A stretch of DNA of 34,468 bases from an uncultured Clostridia bacterium (GTDB taxonomy: Bacteria > Bacillota > Clostridia > Oscillospirales > Acutalibacteraceae): contig CAMHMN010000027.1 in assembly GCA_946186245.1 (NCBI GenBank), forward strand, positions 1 through 34,468, written 5' to 3'. A program made the translations under genes and the position numbers. The notes under the pieces are model-generated. The model searched no databases and had not been told where the DNA came from. It saw nothing but the letters and a program-made list of their open reading frames with translations. Shown one piece after another: positions 7,285-15,376 of the stretch. Within the stretch, counting starts at the first letter, position 1. The number at the start of each line of letters is the position of its first letter.

Positions 7285-8329
7285 CAGTAAAGAACTGGAG
7301 ATTTTCAAAAGCCGCATTGAAACGGCTCCCGAAGAGCTGATGAAACGCACGCTCGAAGCAATGGAGCAGCGCGAAAAGGACAACGCGGAAAAAGCCGCCG
7401 CCAAGCTGGAAAGAAAAGCCATTCACAAGAATTTTGCATTCCGCGCGGCCGTCATCGCGGCGGTCATTACGCTGATGATTCTGATCATTCCCACCTCGCG
7501 CGGCTATGTCGTCAGCGCCGCGGAGAGAGTTTGGGAGTTCTTTATAAAGAGCAATGGTCATTATTCATATGATTTGGATTCGATTGAATTTAATCCTGAG
7601 ATTTCAAATAACAATTACTCTTATGATTATGTTGATCTTGGCAATGTGAATCAGACTATAAAAGTGGGCTGTCTTGAATATGAGTTTACAAACTTATATA
7701 TTAAGAGAATGGATGATCCTGATTTTCCTAAAACAGAATTGATCATTGAAACCACTGTAACGCACGACAACACAATTGACTATATGCCTGATTTTTCAAA
7801 TAGTGTATCTTTGGTCGGATTAAAGCATGGTGACGTTGTGTTTTCATGCTCATTTGGAGATGGGGAATTAGGATATTACAGAAATCTTATCAACGGTACG
7901 AATATAGAATATTATAGTGAAAAAGGGAACCGTATTCCCCCTCCTTATCGTGAAGGAGAAAATGATGAAATAACCTATATTGAAGATAAAACAAAAATCG
8001 CGTGGTATCAAAATAAAGTGGCAATACATTATAAGGCTGATTTCTGGTATTTCAATTTTGATAAGTTTGGTAATGACAAAGACAGAAATGAGTTTGAAAA
8101 ATATAAAAATGAACTTTTCACGTATTATGATGCATATAATTACAATGAATTTGTTATGACAAAGATCAAGACAATTAAACCTGATACTTATATCATCTGT
8201 CATATTGACTCTGAAATTACTACATTTGACAGCGTTTCACATTTTCCCGAATGTGGCAGATTTATTACTTACTATAATTTTAGTAGCAAAGATTACGAGA
8301 AATACCGAAAATATTTTAATAAATTTTAG
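7274..8329 (+). CDS. Single-pass membrane protein, probable anti-sigma factor
   Basis: A 351-residue protein from the GTG at 7274, where AAAGGG sits about eight bases upstream (a GTG at 7265 has no such site). The first 55 residues are a charged, helical cytoplasmic region (KSRIETAPEELMKRTLEAME, then a Lys/Ala/Glu-rich stretch). One membrane helix follows at about 56-73. A short VVSAAERVWEFFIK segment then leads to an extracytoplasmic domain of about 260 residues rich in Tyr, Asn and Asp. This plan, and the 11-base overlap with the ECF sigma gene, match anti-sigma factors of Clostridia that often carry DUF4179-like domains. No zinc-binding HxxxCxxC motif is present, so the role is inferred from context. 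The coding DNA becomes strikingly AT-rich from about 7550, close to the end of the membrane-proximal segment. Confidence 0.7.
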   Translation: MTDNSKELEIFKSRIETAPEELMKRTLEAMEQREKDNAEKAAAKLERKAIHKNFAFRAAVIAAVITLMILIIPTSRGYVVSAAERVWEFFIKSNGHYSYDLDSIEFNPEISNNNYSYDYVDLGNVNQTIKVGCLEYEFTNLYIKRMDDPDFPKTELIIETTVTHDNTIDYMPDFSNSVSLVGLKHGDVVFSCSFGDGELGYYRNLINGTNIEYYSEKGNRIPPPYREGENDEITYIEDKTKIAWYQNKVAIHYKADFWYFNFDKFGNDKDRNEFEKYKNELFTYYDAYNYNEFVMTKIKTIKPDTYIICHIDSEITTFDSVSHFPECGRFITYYNFSSKDYEKYRKYFNKF

Positions 8330-8417
8330 AGCTCAACACTCTGTCTTGATAATAGAAATCATGTAAAAGAATAAAAGTGGAGAAACATTCTTCGGCTTTA
8401 TAAATCTCTATGATTTT

Positions 8418-11231
8418 TCAGCCCTGCTTCTCGGCTTTGGCGGACTTTTTGGGGAGCTTGTCCCCTATTACCCGCCATGCGCTGAGATCGTTGACGTCGG
8501 TGCCCTTGAATCCGATCCATGTGACCCCGGGATAGGAGGTTTCCTTTCCCGTGTAGTCGGAAATATTCATCACGGTGGTGCGGGCGAGATAATGCTCCTT
8601 CACCTTTTTGCCTTTCATATTGATCGGATTGCCGGTGAAGGGGTTGACCGGCTTCTTCACCAGTCCGGCCAGCGCCAGCGAAGGCGTGTCGGCATTGGTC
8701 ATAAAGGTTTCGTCCACCGTCAGCTCCTTGCTGCCGAAATCCTTGACCAGCAGCAGCGCCTTATAGGTCAGCGCGTCGTCAAGAGAGCCGATCCGCTTGG
8801 TTTTGCCGTCGTTGAAGCTCATGTCGTTCAGATAATCCATGTGCTTGCCGTGATCCGACACGATGATGATTCTCGTGTTGTCATACACGCCGCTTTTCCG
8901 GAGGTATTCCAGCCAGTCACCGATTTTGAGCATGGCCGCCATATTGCATTGGTAATGGGTCATCTGAATGACCGTTTTCAGTTCCAGCTTGTTGCCTTCT
9001 GCGTCGTACCTGACAGGCGGGTCCTGTTCAAAATCCCTGTTGTCCACCTCATTGGCGGGAACATAATCCGGTTCCTGCAGCATGATGCTGTCGTGGGCGG
9101 TTTCGTTATTGATGATCATGAAGGTTCCCTTCCCGCTGTCCCCCACAGGGGTGATGTCGGGAAGGTTTTTCAGTGCGGCGTAAGAGCCCATGAATTGAGG
9201 ATTTACGCCGTCAACGCCGCCGCTTGCCCTGTAGACATTCTCCGCGATCTGCAGACTGGCGGTCTTGGCGGAATGGTTGTACAGGCCCTTGTTGTAGAGC
9301 GTTCTGTGAAGCACCACCGGCGAGGACCGGAATATGCTGTAGGCAAAGAAATTGCGGTTGAGAAGCGTCTCGGCCACTTCCGGACTGAAGCCGTCCATGA
9401 AGGCGTTCTTGGTAGTGTAAAGATGGATCGACGGACGGTCGTCATAAATGGTCAGGTCATAAGGCCAGTGAAGCCCCGGCACCGGCGGATCGCATACCGA
9501 AACGTCAAAGCCGTTGTCGTCAAATATATATGGCATCAGCCGGAGGGCGTCGTTGTGCTTTTGAATCAGCAATTCATCATTACGTTGTTCCGACTGGGAA
9601 GGAACATATTCATATCCGCCGAAAAGCCCCACCGACCCGGTGATCGTGCAGTTGCCGTAGGAGATGGCGTTGGGATAATAGGTGAAGCCCGCAAATTTCT
9701 CCCGCAGCTCCGGCTTTTCATTCATTATGTAGGGGAAGAAATCATTGATTCCTCTGTCCAGCATGATGACGACGACATTCTTTTTGTTCTTGTCCAGCGG
9801 AATGCTGATTCTTTTGTTGGAGGAAACCGCCTCCGCCGAGGTTCTCATTTCCCTGACCGTGGACTGTATCGTAACGATATTCATGCAGGACATGATCAGC
9901 ACGGCAACGCAGACCGCTATGCCGAAAGGTCTGATGACCGAAGGCCATTTTTTCATCACCAGCACCAGAACCGTGCCCAGGGCGATGATGATCAGGGCGT
10001 TGATGAAACTCTCGGATTTGGCCCCGTAGAAAGTCGCGTCGTACTGAAGCATGGGCGACATGTTGCCGTAATCCTTGCCGTAGAACAGATAATCCACGAT
10101 CGCCGCGCCGGTAAAGGCCAGCGAGCCCAGGCTCATGATTCTCTTTCCCGAAGGCGACGCGAAATAATAGAAGATGCTCATCCAGATCAGGAAGGTTCCC
10201 GCCGCAAGCGCAAAGGACTGCACCACATACCGCAGCGGCGAATGAAAATCAGCCGTATTCACAAATTCTCCCGGCGAGGCGCCGATGACCGCCGACGGAA
10301 TGAGCATTCCCATCAGAGCGGCTAAAATCGCCATACAGGTGACGAAAACAAAGGTATCCGACTTGGTGGCGTCAGACGCACTGAAATGCAGCTTGCATTT
10401 CTTCGCCAGGAAATGAACCGCCAGCGGCAAAGCCAGCGCAATCATACCGACAATGGCAAAAAGCTGCATGCGCATGGTTCTCATCGGATGGAACAGCAGC
10501 AAAAGAATGCCTGTGCCGCCGACAGCCGCGCCCATCACTTCCAGCACAAATTTCGGGTTTTTCAGCTTGTAGAACACATTCTTGACCAGCGAGAAGATGT
10601 TGTTGAGCGTCCAGTAAAATACCAGACCCGACGGCGACGAATAAAGGAAAACTAGAAAGATCAGCGCCATGCCGTACAGCTGCACCTTGCTTTTGAGGGG
10701 CATTCCCTTGGTATAGATGTATCCCGACACAATGTTGATCAGCGTCATCAGAATGGGCAGGAGATTCACCGCGTGACCGCCCAGATGAAGCAGTCCGTCG
10801 GGCTGTCCCAGGTCCTTGATCGGGCCGAATGACGCGCCGGCAAGGATGTCAAGATGCGAGAGGAAATTGAAAGCCGCGATAAAGAAGGGGATTTCCAGCA
10901 GCAGCGACATCGAACCTTTCAGCGCGTAATAGGGCTTGTACCCGTTCTGCCTGTAATAGGTCTGCAATATCATGAACCGCTCGTCGCCCTTGAAGGTCTT
11001 TTTGATATGATTGGCAACGCGGCTGAGCTTTTCCGTCCTGACCCTTTCTTCCTCCTGCATGGCATCCGCACGTCTGTACAGCGGAAGAATCAGGAAATTG
11101 ATGGCAAGACTCAGAGCGATAATAGCAAGTCCCTCTTGTTTGGTCACACGAAACATGATCGCGTAGACAACATCGAAAAGGATAATCAAAGGTCCCAGAA
11201 CCAGATTATACAAAAACGAAAAAAAGCCCAT
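8418..11231 (-). CDS. YidC/Oxa1-like domain fused to sulfatase/LTA-synthase-type domain
   Basis: The protein has 937 residues and three parts. Residues 1-228 form a YidC/Oxa1 insertase-like domain: a first core helix with LAINFLILPLYRRADAMQEE, a charged cytoplasmic hairpin, YYRQNGYKPYYALKGSMSLL, then further helices ending with SSPSGLVFYWTLNNIFSLVK. Residues 229-455 contain about six more hydrophobic segments. Residues 480-937 form an alkaline-phosphatase-superfamily domain like LtaS/MdoB: VVVIMLDRG (Asp492), a possible Thr nucleophile in GNCTITGS (Thr529 or Thr531), NNETAHDS (His713) and VSDHGKH (Asp793, His794). Enzymes of that class transfer phosphoglycerol or related groups outside the membrane. 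The start ATG follows GGAAGG. It lies 35 bases after a CDP-glycerol glycerophosphotransferase-like gene, so a role in making or decorating a teichoic-acid-like polymer is inferred. The YidC part carries Asn45 where the insertase groove normally has Arg. Confidence 0.85.
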   Translation of the reverse strand: MGFFSFLYNLVLGPLIILFDVVYAIMFRVTKQEGLAIIALSLAINFLILPLYRRADAMQEEERVRTEKLSRVANHIKKTFKGDERFMILQTYYRQNGYKPYYALKGSMSLLLEIPFFIAAFNFLSHLDILAGASFGPIKDLGQPDGLLHLGGHAVNLLPILMTLINIVSGYIYTKGMPLKSKVQLYGMALIFLVFLYSSPSGLVFYWTLNNIFSLVKNVFYKLKNPKFVLEVMGAAVGGTGILLLLFHPMRTMRMQLFAIVGMIALALPLAVHFLAKKCKLHFSASDATKSDTFVFVTCMAILAALMGMLIPSAVIGASPGEFVNTADFHSPLRYVVQSFALAAGTFLIWMSIFYYFASPSGKRIMSLGSLAFTGAAIVDYLFYGKDYGNMSPMLQYDATFYGAKSESFINALIIIALGTVLVLVMKKWPSVIRPFGIAVCVAVLIMSCMNIVTIQSTVREMRTSAEAVSSNKRISIPLDKNKKNVVVIMLDRGINDFFPYIMNEKPELREKFAGFTYYPNAISYGNCTITGSVGLFGGYEYVPSQSEQRNDELLIQKHNDALRLMPYIFDDNGFDVSVCDPPVPGLHWPYDLTIYDDRPSIHLYTTKNAFMDGFSPEVAETLLNRNFFAYSIFRSSPVVLHRTLYNKGLYNHSAKTASLQIAENVYRASGGVDGVNPQFMGSYAALKNLPDITPVGDSGKGTFMIINNETAHDSIMLQEPDYVPANEVDNRDFEQDPPVRYDAEGNKLELKTVIQMTHYQCNMAAMLKIGDWLEYLRKSGVYDNTRIIIVSDHGKHMDYLNDMSFNDGKTKRIGSLDDALTYKALLLVKDFGSKELTVDETFMTNADTPSLALAGLVKKPVNPFTGNPINMKGKKVKEHYLARTTVMNISDYTGKETSYPGVTWIGFKGTDVNDLSAWRVIGDKLPKKSAKAEKQG

Positions 11232-11266
11232 GTGTTCCTTCCTCTTTCATTCATTCAAATCATTTA

Positions 11267-12532
11267 TCATGCCGATTCCTTAACCGATTCCTGTTTTTCA
11301 GACAAGCTCTGTCTTTTTTCGATCAGGTAATCCACCGCAAGTTCGGCGGAATGTCCGATATTCGCCCAGGTTTCTTCACGCGCGGTATTGCGTCCCTCGG
11401 CAAACGCCGGCGCGTTCAGGCATTCCTCTATGAGTCCGCCGACATTCCCGAAATTATCCTCCGTGAGCTGTCTGCCGATCTTGGGAAGAATGCGGAAGGT
11501 CCATAGCTCGTCCTCCAGCCACCACGCGTCATAGGGCCCCTTGTCAAAGGACGTGTCGGCGTAGATAACAGGCTTGTCAAAGACCAGAGAGAAGTCAAAC
11601 ACCACGCCCGAAAAATCCGAAATCAGGATGTCAGCGCACCGCAGCACGTCAAAATTGTCGTTGCTGCTGTCCCATTCCAACCGATCGCTGTTCGGGTACC
11701 GCTCCATGAGACCCTCGATCATTTCCTTTTCGGAGGTGAAGGATTGGGGGTGCGGACGGATGATAAGGTGATACCCTGTTTTCAGCAGCGCGTCAATGAT
11801 CTTGCCGCCGAATCTGCTCAGGATGCCGCTGGTTCCCCACGACGGGGCAAGCAGCACGGTTTTCTCATGCGCCGGCAGTTCTCCCTCCGCGAGGAATCTT
11901 TCCCTCAGCGCGTCCATATGCGGCAGTCCGATCATCGGAAGCTCCTTCTCGGGCAGATGACGGATTTCTTCTAGCTTCCGCACCTGCTCCGCCTGGTATT
12001 CGCCGGAAACCATGATTGCGTCATAATAATCGATGCCAAACATTCTGTATGTCGTCACATCATTCGGCATATGCAGAACGTGCGCATACCATTTCACGTT
12101 TTTGGAGCGTTTCCACTGATAGACATCCACACCGGGGGTGGTGGAAAGCACGACGTCGGCTTTCAGCATATTCATTCGGGCAAACGCTCTGTTGCCTTCC
12201 CCGATGAATTCTGTCGATACATACTCGTAATTCTCATTCAGTGCGGGATCGTCCGGTGAGGCCGTCATATAGACCACTTTCTGCTTCCTCTTTTCAAACT
12301 CCTCGCAGATCGGTCTGAACATGCTCCAGTAACGCTTGCTGTCGGTAAAGATGACAAAAGGAAGATTGTCGTCCTCGATCTTTTCCTGCTTGCCCAGACT
12401 GAAAATGAATTTGAGTTTCATGAAGGAATTGCGGAGAAAGTAGGCCGCAGCGCTCAGCACGCCGATCAATATCGTAAACAGCATGCTCCCTGTGCCCGGG
12501 TCGATGTAGATGAAGTTGAAAGTCGGAATCAT
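11267..12532 (-). CDS. CDP-glycerol glycerophosphotransferase family protein (TagB/TagF-like)
   Basis: A 421-residue protein with one N-terminal membrane helix (residues about 16-32, after FIYIDPGTGSM) and a GT-B-like catalytic part. Features of the Glyphos_transf family are visible: the first His pair in WYAHVLHMPND (His151, His154), DYYDAIMVSGEYQ, LLAPSWG, IIRPHPQS (His261) and ILISDFSGVVFDF (Asp306). Family members polymerise or prime poly(glycerol/ribitol phosphate) from CDP-activated polyols on the cytoplasmic face of the membrane. The gene follows a strong promoter and GGGGTG ribosome site, and is the first gene of a two-gene operon with the YidC-sulfatase fusion. Shorter than TagF (it lacks a large N-terminal region), it is closer in size to TagB. 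The polyol and acceptor cannot be told from sequence. Confidence 0.88.
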   Translation of the reverse strand: MIPTFNFIYIDPGTGSMLFTILIGVLSAAAYFLRNSFMKLKFIFSLGKQEKIEDDNLPFVIFTDSKRYWSMFRPICEEFEKRKQKVVYMTASPDDPALNENYEYVSTEFIGEGNRAFARMNMLKADVVLSTTPGVDVYQWKRSKNVKWYAHVLHMPNDVTTYRMFGIDYYDAIMVSGEYQAEQVRKLEEIRHLPEKELPMIGLPHMDALRERFLAEGELPAHEKTVLLAPSWGTSGILSRFGGKIIDALLKTGYHLIIRPHPQSFTSEKEMIEGLMERYPNSDRLEWDSSNDNFDVLRCADILISDFSGVVFDFSLVFDKPVIYADTSFDKGPYDAWWLEDELWTFRILPKIGRQLTEDNFGNVGGLIEECLNAPAFAEGRNTAREETWANIGHSAELAVDYLIEKRQSLSEKQESVKESA

Positions 12533-12571
12533 TTTTCAACACCCCAGTGAATGATAATCAATTATTTCATT

Positions 12572-12600
12572 ATTGTAGCATATCTTAAGAGAGAGGTCAA
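12572..12600 (-). promoter_or_regulatory. Promoter of the glycerophosphotransferase/YidC-sulfatase operon
   Basis: On the minus strand TTGACC (12595-12600), 17 bases, then TACAAT (12572-12577). It ends 39 bases before the first gene of the pair. Confidence 0.85.
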
Positions 12601-12634
12601 TAATAAATTTCGCATTCCTCCCTCGTCGCAAAAC

Positions 12635-12688
12635 AAAAAACCGGTATGCAAAATCCACATGACAGAAACATGCATCATTGCATACCGG
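12635..12688 (-). terminator. Terminator of the first Ntn-hydrolase gene
   Basis: An 11-bp perfect stem CCGGTATGCAA/TTGCATACCGG (12641-12651 with 12678-12688) is followed on the minus strand by TTTTTTG. It lies just after the stop at 12704. Confidence 0.92.
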
Positions 12689-12703
12689 AATGAGAAATTC
12701 GGA

Positions 12704-13855
12704 TTATCTGAATTCATCGGGAGAAATGCGGAAGACCTTCCCGTACTTGTTGTCAAGCGCTACGTTTACGGAAAAATCTGACAGCTGATAGACACATGAC
12801 CACTGCGTCCAGCTCACGCTTGCCGCTTTGAGGTTTTCCATCGCGTCTTCCGGGGCGTTGACAGGCTTCTCGGCCAGGCGCTGCGTAATGGTATCGAAGC
12901 GATTGCATTCGCCTTCCCTTTTGCCTTCGTACATCCAGAAATTGGTGCAGACATTGCTTTCGACGACGTACATTTTATAGCCGTTGTCCGCGCCGAACAC
13001 GTTGTTCATCTGCCATTCCACCACGGCGGATTTTCCCTGCGCGTCAGCCACATAGATATGCTGGGCATATTTGGACATGGAATTGAAATCGTACTGTGAG
13101 AGCAGTTCGATCGCTTCATCCACCGTTGCCGCACGGTCAAGCAGCAGCCGGACAGCCACCATGGTGTTGATCTTGGGCTTGCCGGTGTCCTGCCTGATTT
13201 TCTGAGGATTCAGATCGAGGACGGCTACCATCAGTCCCTTTTCGTTGATGCCGTCAACGCACATATAGGGAGAGGCAAGCATCAGAAATTTGGCCAGATT
13301 GCTCATGGTTTCAATGCCTCCGGTGATTCCGATATTGAAGGAGCCCAGAGGCACCATGCCGATGGAAGCATAGCCTTTGTCCGGATGCGTATAAATGGTG
13401 AGCAGATCGGTCTCGGAATAGTCGAAATTACGTCCCGCGAGATACTGACCGTCTTCATTCTGCGTGAGGAAGGTGCTGCAGGCGACATAATCGGGATTGG
13501 CTTCCACAGGATAGCCGAAGAAGAAGGTCTCCGACGCGAATTTCATGAAGTCATCTTCCGTCACGATATTGGCCTTCAAAGCCTTGTCCAGATGGTAATC
13601 CTGCTGATAGGTCAGTTTATAGATGCCTTGGTCAATCTGTTCGACCGTGCTCATGGTTCTGACAGGACCATAGAGCAGCACCGCGGCGGTTACGATCAGG
13701 GCGAGAAGCAAAATGCCCAGCGTGCAGAGGATTCTCCTGAGCCACTTTCTCTTTTTCTTTTTGGGCTTTTCCTGCACGGCTGCGGGTGCGGAATTCGCTT
13801 TTGATTCCGTTGCGGGATTATCTGTCAATTCTGTGATTACTTTGTTATCTTCCAT
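12704..13855 (-). CDS. Membrane-anchored C45/choloylglycine hydrolase-type Ntn hydrolase (paralog A)
   Basis: A 383-residue protein. A cytoplasmic Lys/Arg-rich leader is followed by one membrane helix (about 42-63), so the enzyme part faces outward. The catalytic signature begins at Cys126 in VACSTFL, followed at exactly the spacing of bile salt hydrolases by Arg142 and Asp145 (GRNFDY). GINEKGL (Asn204) and CTNF (Asn305) match other conserved positions. Families of this type (linear amide C-N hydrolases, penicillin V acylase, acyltransferases) use an N-terminal Cys freed by self-cleavage. Cleavage before Cys126 would separate the catalytic chain from the anchor. Substrate is unknown; bile salts, acyl-amino compounds and penicillin-like amides are all possible. 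It follows a paralog by 181 bases with its own GGAGGG ribosome site, next to a two-component system. Confidence 0.85.
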   Translation of the reverse strand: MEDNKVITELTDNPATESKANSAPAAVQEKPKKKKRKWLRRILCTLGILLLALIVTAAVLLYGPVRTMSTVEQIDQGIYKLTYQQDYHLDKALKANIVTEDDFMKFASETFFFGYPVEANPDYVACSTFLTQNEDGQYLAGRNFDYSETDLLTIYTHPDKGYASIGMVPLGSFNIGITGGIETMSNLAKFLMLASPYMCVDGINEKGLMVAVLDLNPQKIRQDTGKPKINTMVAVRLLLDRAATVDEAIELLSQYDFNSMSKYAQHIYVADAQGKSAVVEWQMNNVFGADNGYKMYVVESNVCTNFWMYEGKREGECNRFDTITQRLAEKPVNAPEDAMENLKAASVSWTQWSCVYQLSDFSVNVALDNKYGKVFRISPDEFR

Positions 13856-14036
13856 TTTTCATTGCCCTCCGAATCATTGTATGATTTAGGTAATTGTAGA
13901 ACTTGATAAAGCGTTTTCTCCACTCGGAGCAAAGGATTTCTTTGAATAACGCCGTACCTGTTACGCCCAGTCCCGTTTTCAATCGCCTTATTGTGCTTTT
14001 TCTGTCAGATCACACCTGCTGCATACGGCAGTCCCA

Positions 14037-15200
14037 TCAAAAATCTCCCGGTTCCAGATGATACACGGTGTCAAAATCCTTGTTGGTGGCAACGTCCATC
14101 GTGAAGTCGTTCTGGTAATAGATAACCGACCAGTCGGTGAAAGTATACTCATTGATGTACTGATAGACCGATTCCAGAATATCCATCGCGTATTCGTGGG
14201 TGATCTCTGATTTGCCTTCCAGCGCGTTGGACATGGCGTCAAATCTCTCGCACATGCCCTCGGTTTTGCCTTCAAACTCATAAAGATGGAAATTGGTGCA
14301 CATCTTGCTTCTGGTCACATGCATTTCGCTCTTTTTGAGGGTATTCCATGTTTTGGGTCTGCTCCACTCGACAACCGCGGCGTCGCCTGTCGCGTCGGTG
14401 ATAAAAATATGCTGTGTCCAGCCGTGACCTGTGTGGATATCATACTGACGCAGCAATTCGACGGCTTCATCCACCGAGCCGGCACGGTCGAGAATCAGAC
14501 GCACCGCCAATGTGACGATCAGTTCCGGTCTTTCGGTGTCGTCATGGATTTCAACGGTGTCAACGTCCATCAGCGCCGCAAACACGCCCTTTTCATTGAC
14601 GCCGTCCATACAGATATAGGGAGCTGCCAGCATGGCGAGCCTTCCTTCGGGGCTGAGAGCTTCCGGGCCTTGTTCCCCGCCGATGCCGAGCATATCCAGC
14701 GACACCATGGAAAGCGACTTGTAGCCCTTCTTCGGGGTGGAATACACGGCCAGCTTGTCCGTGCCGCCCAGGCCGAAGCTGCGTCCGGTGAGGTACTTTC
14801 CGCCGTCTGTCTTGGCAAGGAAGCCGCTGCAGGCGTACTTGTCTATATTGGCGTCAATGCCGTAGCCGAAGAACATTTCCTCGTTGATAAACTGAAGCAG
14901 GTCCTCTTCGGTTTTAATGCCGGCGTCCAGCGCCTTGTCAAGGAAATAATCCTGCTGGTAATGAATCTTGTACAGGTTGTGCCCCACCTGATCGGCGCTT
15001 GTCACCGTGGCGATTCTGCCGTAGAGGATGATGAAAAGCACGATAGCCGCCGCGAGAACCAGCAGAACCGGCGTAAGAATCACGCCAAGCAGAATCCTGA
15101 GCCAGATTCTCTTTTTCTTCTTGGGCTTATCCTTTGTTTCCGCTTTGACTCCGGTTGTTTCTTCCGTGACTGCGCTCTTCTTTTCTTCCATGTTTTCCAT
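14037..15200 (-). CDS. Membrane-anchored C45/choloylglycine hydrolase-type protein (paralog B, altered active site)
   Basis: A 387-residue paralog of the next gene downstream, with the same plan: a KPKKKKRIWLR leader, one membrane helix (about 35-60), a YKIHYQQDYFLDKALDAG segment shared almost verbatim with paralog A, then the Ntn-hydrolase domain. Cys124 (YACSGFL) and Arg140 (GRSFG) are in place, as are Asn202 (GVNEKGV) and Asn303 (CTNF). However, the Asp expected three residues after the Arg is Gly143. The ATG at 15200 follows GGAGG at ten bases; an upstream in-frame extension to 15314 has no ribosome site and overlaps the promoter region. Tandem duplication is evident. Whether B is active, altered or a binding protein cannot be decided from sequence. 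Confidence 0.83.
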   Translation of the reverse strand: MENMEEKKSAVTEETTGVKAETKDKPKKKKRIWLRILLGVILTPVLLVLAAAIVLFIILYGRIATVTSADQVGHNLYKIHYQQDYFLDKALDAGIKTEEDLLQFINEEMFFGYGIDANIDKYACSGFLAKTDGGKYLTGRSFGLGGTDKLAVYSTPKKGYKSLSMVSLDMLGIGGEQGPEALSPEGRLAMLAAPYICMDGVNEKGVFAALMDVDTVEIHDDTERPELIVTLAVRLILDRAGSVDEAVELLRQYDIHTGHGWTQHIFITDATGDAAVVEWSRPKTWNTLKKSEMHVTRSKMCTNFHLYEFEGKTEGMCERFDAMSNALEGKSEITHEYAMDILESVYQYINEYTFTDWSVIYYQNDFTMDVATNKDFDTVYHLEPGDF

Positions 15201-15247
15201 TTTTGAACTACCTCCGATAATTGAAATACTGTCTGCGATTGCCTTAT

Positions 15248-15287
15248 GTGTTAATGATAACACGGACATCTGAAGATTATCTGAAGA
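15248..15287. promoter_or_regulatory. Candidate response-regulator site upstream of paralog B
   Basis: Read on the minus strand, two exact copies of TCTTCAGAT start 11 bases apart (15268-15276 and 15279-15287). This is one helical turn, the layout typical of OmpR-family dimer sites. Immediately downstream is an inverted repeat GTGTTA-N4-TAACAC (15248-15263), which includes a possible -10 (TATCAT). No good -35 is present, which fits an activator-dependent promoter. Confidence 0.5.
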
Positions 15288-15312
15288 AAACGGACTTTTT
15301 TTATTTTTTTTC

Positions 15313-15354
15313 AAAAAAAACGCAGGTTTCCACCTGATGGCAGAAGCCTGCGTT
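15313..15354 (-). terminator. Terminator of the two-component operon
   Basis: AACGCAGG (15319-15326) pairs with CCTGCGTT (15347-15354) and on the minus strand is followed by eight T residues. It lies 22 bases after the histidine kinase stop. Confidence 0.88.
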
Positions 15355-15376
15355 GAAATGGCATTTGTGAGTGTGA

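Noticed and set aside
8592..10325. A 577-codon plus-strand frame antisense to the YidC-sulfatase gene
   Set aside because: It mirrors the codon pattern of the real gene, has no family features and no ribosome site; the minus-strand frame has clear domains.
15201..15314. Upstream extension of the paralog B hydrolase to 15314
   Set aside because: It overlaps the regulatory repeats and the neighbouring terminator tail and lacks a ribosome site; the ATG at 15200 has GGAGG.
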